A stretch of DNA of 20,753 bases from Bacilli bacterium. Its GTDB lineage: Bacteria > Bacillota_I > Bacilli_A > RFN20 > CAG-826. Made by a program: the position numbers and the translations under genes. The notes under the pieces were generated by a model. The model was not told the DNA's origin, searched no databases, and saw nothing but the letters and a program-made list of their open reading frames with translations. Below, one piece after another: positions 14,577 through 20,753 of the stretch. The stretch spans positions 1-20,753 of the forward strand of contig CAAFZT010000058.1 in assembly GCA_900767605.1 (NCBI GenBank), read 5' to 3'. How positions within the stretch are numbered: the first letter of the stretch is position 1; every line of letters begins with the position of its first letter.

Positions 14577-15251
14577 CATTGAAACAACGCACATATCTTG
14601 ATCGACGATGAGTTTTTTCTCTTCAGTAATGACATTTTCACAGGGAAAAGTTTCGATATCCACTAACGTAATTCCTCGATACTGCAGTTCTTGGAGGAAT
14701 TCTTTGATTTCTTCGTCTTCAAGATAGTCACGAAGGTGATTGATGAAGACTAAATTGACCTTTCGCAACTCCTTGGACGCAACAACATACTTGGTCAAAC
14801 GTTCCAAAAACGAATCGGAAGTTTCGGCGAACTTTAGATTGCCCATTTTAAAGACATCATCTACTCTTAATGCGCCATCCATTTCGAGTTCTGCCTCAAA
14901 ATCTAAACGGATTTCTTGGCAAATTTGATTTAGTTTTTCTTGGATTTGCTCGACGCTTTGGTTCAATTCATCGAAGTAGGATTTCTTCAAAAGCTTATAA
15001 AGTGCGTTTAAATTGGCCTTGGTATTCAAATCAAGATTTAAAGGGTTTTCTACATACAAAGAGCAATCTTCTACCGCGACATCCTTCCCATCTTGAGTCA
15101 GCGAGCATAATCCAACGTGATCGGGGAACCCATCATAAAGATATTGGCTGAATTTCCAATATGAAGCCTTCCGTTCCACGACAATCGTAATAAATTGAGG
15201 GTCCGTTATATCAAATTGACCGATGCCGGGATTCAAATAAAGAGTTTTCAT
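14574..15251 (-). CDS. csn2: CRISPR adaptation protein Csn2
   Basis: The 225-residue product matches the length and pattern of the short (Csn2a) form. The N-terminal part includes TIVVERKASYWKFSQYLYDG, followed by a long helical middle (about 80-120) and a C-terminal part with VNLVFINHLRDYLEDEEIKEFLQELQYRGITLVDIE. Csn2 forms a tetrameric ring that binds DNA ends and is needed with Cas1, Cas2 and Cas9 for spacer uptake; its presence defines subtype II-A. The ATG overlaps the cas2 stop in ATGA, so translation is coupled. The TGA stop overlaps the extended -10 of the array promoter. Confidence 0.95.
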   Translation of the reverse strand: MKTLYLNPGIGQFDITDPQFITIVVERKASYWKFSQYLYDGFPDHVGLCSLTQDGKDVAVEDCSLYVENPLNLDLNTKANLNALYKLLKKSYFDELNQSVEQIQEKLNQICQEIRLDFEAELEMDGALRVDDVFKMGNLKFAETSDSFLERLTKYVVASKELRKVNLVFINHLRDYLEDEEIKEFLQELQYRGITLVDIETFPCENVITEEKKLIVDQDMCVVSM

Positions 15252-15553
15252 AACGTTAGGACCTTTTCTTCACTCATCACAACGTCCGTCACCATATCGC
15301 CCAGCAAAATATCGATAGCGGAAAACTGCTTTTCGGTGATGGTCAAACAAGAGATCGCCCCATCCGGTGGCAACGCCGCTTTTAATTCGCGTAACGTTGA
15401 ATCCACCACGGATTCATTAATGGAGAGCTTTGTATAGACGCTTTCTTGAAGCATGGCAAAGCCCTTCTTTTTTAGTAACTTCACGAATTTGGTGTACTCC
15501 CTATGGTCCTTTTTCGTCACTGACGGCAAGTCAAAGAAAAGGATGGTTCGCAT
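15248..15553 (-). CDS. cas2: CRISPR-associated endonuclease Cas2
   Basis: The 101-residue product starts MRTILFFDLPSVTKKDHREYTKFVKLLKKKGF, the ferredoxin-like Cas2 fold with the conserved Asp after the first strand (FFDLP). It forms the dimer core of the Cas1-Cas2 integrase. The start at 15553 is used because GGAGG, located in the last codons of cas1, is eight bases upstream. A 12-codon longer frame overlapping cas1 has no ribosome binding site. The gap to cas1 is four bases, and the TGA stop overlaps csn2. Confidence 0.96.
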   Translation of the reverse strand: MRTILFFDLPSVTKKDHREYTKFVKLLKKKGFAMLQESVYTKLSINESVVDSTLRELKAALPPDGAISCLTITEKQFSAIDILLGDMVTDVVMSEEKVLTL

Positions 15554-15557
15554 AAAT

Positions 15558-16433
15558 CTACCCTCCAGAATCATAATCAATAAAGGCAATACGACTGATG
15601 TCCCACGTAGTTAATGCCGCAAAAATAGAATTGCAATAAATGCCAATGGCGTTCACTAAACTTTGGCTTTTCCCCAGCTGCTTCACATCGCTGCCGAGCA
15701 AGGAAATCATGATCTGTTTGAAATCCGTGCCTTCTTGCAACGTTGCCGCTCTCTTATCCACCAAAAAGCGGAATGGCTCAATCAAATCGCATGAGAAGTT
15801 AAATTCGTTGAATTCGTTTTTATGATGAATGCCCCACTGAGTCAAATATCCCGCAGCCGTTATGGCGCGGTTAAACTCCGAAAGAAGAATGGTGTACCCG
15901 TAATCTAGGCACGCATTTAAGAAACAATCCTTATCCCTGGTAAACCCATCAAAAAACGCATGATTAAAATAGACTTTGGCTGCATGCCCTTCTCGGTTTG
16001 TCGTGTCATGAGGTTCAACGTTGTTGGCAAAATCATCTAGGAGTTCCGCGAATTCAAATAATCCCTTCTCACGAAGGAAAAGGGATTGATTTTGAATTTT
16101 CCGTTGGGCAATTAAGCGCCAGACCTCGCCAACAATATCAGAAGACCAGTTCACCTGCTCTTTGATTCTCTTTGGAGAATTGCTATTGCCAACACACGGA
16201 ACTAATTCCGATGACGGGTTGTGTTTTTCGTCGCAGAAAATAACCTTGATTTTTCTCTTGGCCAATTCATTTAACAAACTCGTCGTCAAAGACACCGACG
16301 TAGACGAAACAATCAGCGTATGTACTTCATCAAGCAGAACCTTTTTCGTAACTTCCGGGGTTCGAAAAACAAGGTAAGAAAGGGAGTATTCGAGTTTCGA
16401 ATGGCTATCAACGACCAAGGTCCTGAAAGCCAT
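15558..16433 (-). CDS. cas1: CRISPR-associated integrase Cas1
   Basis: The 291-residue product is a type II Cas1 that inserts new spacers at the leader end of the array. The metal-binding residues are visible: E148 in NREGHAAKVYF, H203 or H204 in GIHHKN, and E219 in CDLIEPFRFLVD. Length is typical of type II Cas1 (about 290). Its ATG overlaps the cas9 stop by one base (TAATG), so it depends on cas9 transcription and translation. The last codons contain the cas2 ribosome binding site. Confidence 0.97.
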   Translation of the reverse strand: MAFRTLVVDSHSKLEYSLSYLVFRTPEVTKKVLLDEVHTLIVSSTSVSLTTSLLNELAKRKIKVIFCDEKHNPSSELVPCVGNSNSPKRIKEQVNWSSDIVGEVWRLIAQRKIQNQSLFLREKGLFEFAELLDDFANNVEPHDTTNREGHAAKVYFNHAFFDGFTRDKDCFLNACLDYGYTILLSEFNRAITAAGYLTQWGIHHKNEFNEFNFSCDLIEPFRFLVDKRAATLQEGTDFKQIMISLLGSDVKQLGKSQSLVNAIGIYCNSIFAALTTWDISRIAFIDYDSGG

Positions 16434-19400
16434 TACAGTTTCTTCTCCGTTTGGTAGAGGCCAGTAATCGACTTAGATACAATTATTAATCCGTCGGAAG
16501 TAACCACGCCACGCCCTTTACGGAAGATTTTTTTATCCGATAGTTGTTCCGATTTCCTGGTAAACAAACCAATGGTAGATCGCAATATCTTAAATTGTTC
16601 ACTAAACGGCACGGAAACAATTTGTTCGCGCAATTTATTTTGTGTTAACACATCCCTAAGTGCTGTAATCATCGGGCAATAGTCATAGCAACTAGAGGCT
16701 GCTAAATTTAGCAGCTCAGTAAGTACATTCAGTGAAGATTCGTTGGATAAAACGATAGAATTTGAAGAGTACCTATTGCCGGCTATTTTCAAAACGGAAT
16801 CAATTACTCCCCCATGGGAAGAAACCAGTTCGGCTCTTTTCTCAGCACACTTCGTCAAAAGGCTAAAATATTCCGTGGACTTTGAACTCATGAAAATTGG
16901 AGAAAATGGTACTAATTTGACCTGGTCTGCATTCTTTCCAATTATTAAATACTCCACTCCGAACGCTTTAACTGTAGCCATCAACGGAATCGGATGCTCT
17001 AGATCAATATCAACCGCCTCCATCGGCTTATGTGGCACAAGGGCAATCAAACGATCTTTTATATCCATTCCTTGTCTGTATTGTTCCGCCAACAAATGAG
17101 GAACACCAAGCAAATATCTTGTCGTTTTCTTCGCGCCACGAATCGTTGCAACGCAGTTGAATTCCGTCGCCATGGCGCTATAGCCGCCATATTTTGCTGG
17201 GTCCATGCCGTCGTGCATCGGAATCAAGGCGACGGTCTTGAGTCCGCTACTGTTGTTTGGCCCATAAATCGTCTGCTTATAGAATGCGTCATCCTGATAA
17301 AGGAACCGATACGTCATCAAGAAATCATGTCTCCTGGAATTTGCCACAATCTTATTGGCCAAATCCGTCAGTTCACCTTCTTTGGATGCAAGAGAACGCG
17401 ATATGAATTTCTCCATGTTCAAGGAAGCCTTTGGTTCCTCTTCTTCGTTCATGGTTTCCATCGCCTTCTTAATGATTTCCATCCTTCCAAAGGTTTTGGT
17501 CAGCATATCGCCGCATACGATATTCAAATAAGCATCAACCGCATGGTGGGTATCATTCAAATCGCGAAGTTTAGGAATCGATAGTTCCTTGCGGACCTGA
17601 GAGGGATATTGTGCTTTGGAGAAGATTAAAGTGGCGTTAGGGTAAAGAATCTTTAACGCGTCTCTTATTGCCACGTTGGAATGGTTAACCACATTAATTT
17701 GAGCGGTGACAAAACTATTGAGTTCACTTTCCGTTAACGGAGTCGTGCGGGTTAAATTCGCATATTTCTTTGCCGATAGCATCCCAGCGTCACGCAGCCT
17801 TCTCCACGTGGGTTTCATCTTGCATTGGATTTCCGGCGGCAACGGATAAGAATTCGATTTATGTTGATTGGTCTCGCGATTAACAAGAACTAGATTATCT
17901 AGGGAGTCGTCCTTAATAAGACTTTGGGGCAAAATGTGGTCCGTATCATAGGAACTGCCATCTAGTATTCTTTGGATATCAATTTTCTGCCCCGTATACA
18001 GGTCGATTCCGCATTGTAAGAAATATAAATATAGGTGCTTGCCTCGTAATTGGTCAATCCCGTATTCCTGCAAAAGTTCGCGGGCATCGGAGGCGGCCCC
18101 TATCAACGAATCGCCACTTCCTTTGGCTTTCTTTTCTCCGGACACCAGTCCCTTCAAGAATTCGTCTAATTGGTCCTTTCGGGACTTCGTTACTTTCTTC
18201 TTCTTTTTATCTTGGTCATTATCTTCACGGGTCACCTCAATAGAAATAACCGCGGGGTCCTTTTTGGCCACTTTGGAAACTTCTTTGACGATGCGGATCG
18301 CCTGAATTACGGAACGACGCATCTTGGGAGGAATACTCCCAACGATTTCATCTACTGCGTCGTCTTTATCGCAGCCTTCAAATAGGGCGGTATTATATCG
18401 ATCGACTTTGGCGTTAAATTCATACTTTGGCAAGTGGAGCACTTCCATCATGTTGCCTTCTCCTTCCGTCATGACATCGATGAGGCGTTTCGGCTCCGTG
18501 CATGCTTTATCGCTAGAAAGGGTCAGGAACTCTTTGGACAAGGTAGCCCATCCCTTGCATTTCAGCTTCTTCACCGCGTTCAGTTGTTCGTCATTCAGGG
18601 AATATTTCTTCTTAATAGCGCCCAAAGCATCTTTCTCCGAATCCGTGAATACCGTCTTCAAATAGATAATGTCCTCGCACATCTGGTATTCAGGGGCGTT
18701 TCGATCGCTCGTTAAATGGAACGCCGCAGCCAAAGTCGCACGCGGAGAATTATCAATCGCATCCTGGTCGTTCCAGCCCGTGACGATATAATCGCCAGAT
18801 TTAGACGGCTCGCCTCCCATGTGTTTAACGATGAAATTTTTAACTTGAGAAAGCGTTGTTTTAGGACGGCGAACAACGAGTTCGTTATAGATCCGCTTCA
18901 TTTCTTCGGGGGATAAACGGTTCCCGTTAACGCGAAGATTATTTAGTTTGTCCCACGTCATCGCATCACGGAATAACAATGAGGAGGATGGCAACACGGA
19001 ACAATCCTTCAAATAGGTACATTTATTAGTAAGACCCATCATGAATTTCTTTTTTGTGGCTTCGAAATCGATTTTGTCATTGTAATTCCAAGGGTTAATG
19101 GGTCCGGATGCATCGTCTTTCAACACCATATTGGAGAATTGGCTGTTGGCGTTTAATGGACCGCAGTAATAAGGGACACGGAAATTAAATAGCTCGATGA
19201 GTTGGTCGCGAATTTCCAAAATACCGGGGACGTTAAATTTGATGGCGTTGTTCAAAATCGCCACCAATTCCGTTTGATGCAATTGCATGGGGATGGCACT
19301 CGTGGAACGAATGGCCACCGTTTGCATCATTTCGTCGAGAGCAATCAGTCCCTTCAATTGGGCCCATTGCAAACGGTTTTTAACAATGAATTCCTCTTTT

Positions 19401-20620
19401 GGACTAATCTCGCCGAGAACGTATTGATTGAACGCGTGAATATCGCATCGATCCTTTGTCGAACCGCTACGAGTAAAGGCACAATAATTTTTGTCGTTGT
19501 TGGGATCTTTGAAAATATCGTAGAGGACACCGGAACCCTTTTTCCCCAAATTCCCTTCTGCCTCATCGATTTCCTTGCAGATATCCTTTAGGGCTTTCTT
19601 TTGGGCTTTATGGGAATCATAGATGCATGAAAAACCCGATGACAAATTGGGTTGGCCTTTTAAAATATCGTACAAATCACAGAAATCATAGACAGCCTTA
19701 GCGATTTCTACGACGCCAAATAAATCATCGAGTACATCATGATAAGCGGCTTCATTTTCATCATATTTTTTATCGATAACGAGATTGATTTCCTCGAATC
19801 GAGGATCCTCATTTTTCGGATTTAATTTCTTGGTATTAAAACTGCCGCCAACCGCTAACGTGCAGAACATTTCGAGAAGGGCTTTAGCAAATTCATTGCC
19901 TCCATTATCCATTAATGCAAGGAGTTCTTTTTTCCGTTGGGATTTCCCTTTGCTCTTGTCGAGAGCCGTTTCCATGAATAAGTCGTAATTGCTTTCCGGG
20001 ATGCCAGCAAAAGTCATTTCATCGCCATCATCATCCGTGGACCCGACCGCCTGAGCAATCAAGTCATTGAGCAGGCCAAATTCCGCTGGATCAAATTTGT
20101 TGGTGTTAATTTCACCTTCCCGCAAGAAATTACCGCGGTATTTCACGATGTGGTGAACCGCTAAATAAAGATAACGAATATCCGAAAACGCCTTCTCATC
20201 TCCGTTAATCATGTCTCTCCGTAAATGCCAAATCGTGGGGTAGGCTTTATAGAAAGACCGTTCTTGTTCTTTGTTTAGGAATAGCAAAGATTCCGAACGG
20301 GCCGATACAGGCTTGTTTGGATCGTCGTTTTGCAGCGTGGAATATTCCAACCTTTGAAGAAACGTTGGATCAATGTCCTTTAGAAGAGGATCGAACAAGG
20401 CGTTTAGCAAATTGATGCGTCTTTTCCTACGCGCCAAACGACGGCCACTCACGCGGAAGCCCCTTCTCCCCTTCGCATCGCTAGCAGCATTAAACAGGCG
20501 GGCGCCCCAGGCCGTTTTTCCTTTCAAACGATAAAGGTTATAGTCTTCGTCTGTTGCGGCCCATCCGACGGAATCGCTTCCAACGTCTAAGCCAATAAAA
20601 AGCTTTTTGTTATTGTCCAT
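16433..20620 (-). CDS. cas9: CRISPR effector nuclease Cas9, type II-A
   Basis: The 1395-residue product is a full-length Cas9, an RNA-guided DNA nuclease. RuvC-I has D12 (FIGLDVGSDSVGW) and an Arg-rich bridge helix spans about 52-70. RuvC-II has E795 (ISIEVTRED). The HNH domain has D894, H895 (YDTDHILPQS), N909 and N918. RuvC-III has H1026 and D1029 (HHAVDAYLN). All catalytic positions are kept. The C-terminal PAM-reading part ends in SITGLYQT, as in streptococcal Cas9, with R1367-K-G-R1370 where SpCas9 has R1333-K-R1335. The first gene of cas9-cas1-cas2-csn2, it starts at MDNNKKLFIG with GAGAGG about eleven bases upstream and a -10 TATAAT at 20656-20651. A group II intron end lies immediately upstream. 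Confidence 0.98.
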   Translation of the reverse strand: MDNNKKLFIGLDVGSDSVGWAATDEDYNLYRLKGKTAWGARLFNAASDAKGRRGFRVSGRRLARRKRRINLLNALFDPLLKDIDPTFLQRLEYSTLQNDDPNKPVSARSESLLFLNKEQERSFYKAYPTIWHLRRDMINGDEKAFSDIRYLYLAVHHIVKYRGNFLREGEINTNKFDPAEFGLLNDLIAQAVGSTDDDGDEMTFAGIPESNYDLFMETALDKSKGKSQRKKELLALMDNGGNEFAKALLEMFCTLAVGGSFNTKKLNPKNEDPRFEEINLVIDKKYDENEAAYHDVLDDLFGVVEIAKAVYDFCDLYDILKGQPNLSSGFSCIYDSHKAQKKALKDICKEIDEAEGNLGKKGSGVLYDIFKDPNNDKNYCAFTRSGSTKDRCDIHAFNQYVLGEISPKEEFIVKNRLQWAQLKGLIALDEMMQTVAIRSTSAIPMQLHQTELVAILNNAIKFNVPGILEIRDQLIELFNFRVPYYCGPLNANSQFSNMVLKDDASGPINPWNYNDKIDFEATKKKFMMGLTNKCTYLKDCSVLPSSSLLFRDAMTWDKLNNLRVNGNRLSPEEMKRIYNELVVRRPKTTLSQVKNFIVKHMGGEPSKSGDYIVTGWNDQDAIDNSPRATLAAAFHLTSDRNAPEYQMCEDIIYLKTVFTDSEKDALGAIKKKYSLNDEQLNAVKKLKCKGWATLSKEFLTLSSDKACTEPKRLIDVMTEGEGNMMEVLHLPKYEFNAKVDRYNTALFEGCDKDDAVDEIVGSIPPKMRRSVIQAIRIVKEVSKVAKKDPAVISIEVTREDNDQDKKKKKVTKSRKDQLDEFLKGLVSGEKKAKGSGDSLIGAASDARELLQEYGIDQLRGKHLYLYFLQCGIDLYTGQKIDIQRILDGSSYDTDHILPQSLIKDDSLDNLVLVNRETNQHKSNSYPLPPEIQCKMKPTWRRLRDAGMLSAKKYANLTRTTPLTESELNSFVTAQINVVNHSNVAIRDALKILYPNATLIFSKAQYPSQVRKELSIPKLRDLNDTHHAVDAYLNIVCGDMLTKTFGRMEIIKKAMETMNEEEEPKASLNMEKFISRSLASKEGELTDLANKIVANSRRHDFLMTYRFLYQDDAFYKQTIYGPNNSSGLKTVALIPMHDGMDPAKYGGYSAMATEFNCVATIRGAKKTTRYLLGVPHLLAEQYRQGMDIKDRLIALVPHKPMEAVDIDLEHPIPLMATVKAFGVEYLIIGKNADQVKLVPFSPIFMSSKSTEYFSLLTKCAEKRAELVSSHGGVIDSVLKIAGNRYSSNSIVLSNESSLNVLTELLNLAASSCYDYCPMITALRDVLTQNKLREQIVSVPFSEQFKILRSTIGLFTRKSEQLSDKKIFRKGRGVVTSDGLIIVSKSITGLYQTEKKL

Positions 20621-20650
20621 GAGTGGTCATGCCCTCTCTCTTTGTTGAGG

Positions 20651-20656
20651 ATTATA
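20651..20656 (-). promoter_or_regulatory. -10 box of the cas operon promoter
   Basis: TATAAT on the minus strand lies 30 bases before the cas9 ATG. A normally spaced -35 would fall at about 20674-20679, inside the end of the group II intron, where the sequence (TACTCG) is not a -35 match. Confidence 0.6.
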
Positions 20657-20671
20657 ACCCATGAGATCAAA

Positions 20672-20753
20672 ATCGAGTAGAGAGTGAGAAACAATGGTTT
20701 CTCCGCTCCCTCTCACACCACCGTACGTGCGGTCTTCCGCATACGGCGGTTTG
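20672..20753 (-). mobile_element. 3' end of a group II intron (domains V and VI), partial
   Basis: Read on the minus strand, positions 20749-20718 fold as a group II intron domain V: a 9-bp lower stem with the catalytic CGC triad and a conserved G-U pair, a 2-base AC bulge, a 4-bp upper stem and an AAGA loop. Positions 20714-20675 form a hairpin like domain VI, with GAGAAAC/GUUUCUC at the tip and an unpaired A at 20678. That A is seven bases from an AU dinucleotide ending at 20672, the expected place of the branch point and 3' splice site. The reverse transcriptase gene would lie beyond the window end. The CGC triad is typical of bacterial class C introns, which insert after transcription terminators. 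Confidence 0.85.
20717..20750 (-). ncRNA. Group II intron domain V
   Basis: This is the ribozyme catalytic core hairpin. Its CCGTATGCG and CGCACGTACGG segments are nearly identical to the widespread bacterial domain V consensus. It is the best-supported part of the intron fragment. Confidence 0.88.

Noticed and set aside
15554..15589. Twelve-codon N-terminal extension of Cas2
   Set aside because: It overlaps cas1, and Cas2 proteins begin at the first strand (MRTILFFDLP). The ribosome binding site fits the start at 15553.
20610..20630. Six-codon upstream ORF overlapping the cas9 start
   Set aside because: Its ATG is one base after the ribosome binding site, too close for initiation. The same site is about eleven bases from the cas9 ATG.

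Overview
The window looks like part of an uncultured, low-to-moderate-GC Bacillota chromosome. An Erysipelotrichia-like or related Bacilli gut lineage is my best guess. Supporting signs are strong GGAGG-type ribosome binding sites, sigma-A promoters, a perfect CcpA-type cre site, a type II-A CRISPR locus and TGA used as a normal stop (hypA, cas2, csn2), which argues against the Mycoplasma code. The taxonomy is inference; there is no rRNA or tRNA in the window.

Layout. Positions 114-2468 (minus) hold two unrelated AAA-type ATPases of unknown role, one with a C-terminal winged helix and one of the DUF4143 family. Positions 2585-4495 (minus) hold a Zn/Cd/Pb-exporting P1B-type ATPase. Its promoter carries two near-identical SmtB/CzrA-like palindromes, one filling the -35/-10 spacer and one in front of the ribosome binding site. 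Divergent from it, 4711-7866 (plus) is a two-gene operon: a 936-residue iron-sulfur/FAD/NAD(P) oxidoreductase built on a GltD-like core, and a HypA-like metallochaperone whose ATG directly follows the stop codon. No hydrogenase gene is present. A convergent gene (7869-9137, minus) encodes an N-terminally anchored, partly coiled-coil protein of unknown function.

Positions 9407-11809 (plus) encode an 800-residue secreted, membrane-anchored surface protein with several beta-sandwich, CBM-like modules under a cre site. An intact IS256-family element (11811-13206) sits directly behind its stop codon. The 8-bp target duplication includes that stop, so the gene is now cut off from the bidirectional terminator it probably shared with the next gene, a SIMPL/DUF541 protein (13277-13909, minus). 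A 17-bp perfect inverted repeat lies upstream of the SIMPL gene.

Positions 14297-20620 are a type II-A CRISPR-Cas system on the minus strand: cas9-cas1-cas2-csn2 with 1-bp overlap, 4-bp gap and 4-bp overlap, then a 43-bp leader ending in the type II-A anchor ATTTGAG and an array of four identical 36-bp repeats with three 30-bp spacers. All Cas9 RuvC and HNH catalytic residues are present, as are those of Cas1. Just upstream of cas9 the window ends in the 3' part of a group II intron (domains V and VI) on the same strand, whose inferred 3' splice site is 16 bp upstream of the cas9 -10 box. I find no tracrRNA anti-repeat in the window. It most likely lies beyond the intron, so the intron may have separated tracrRNA and the original -35 region from the cas operon. 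That junction is the most unusual feature here.
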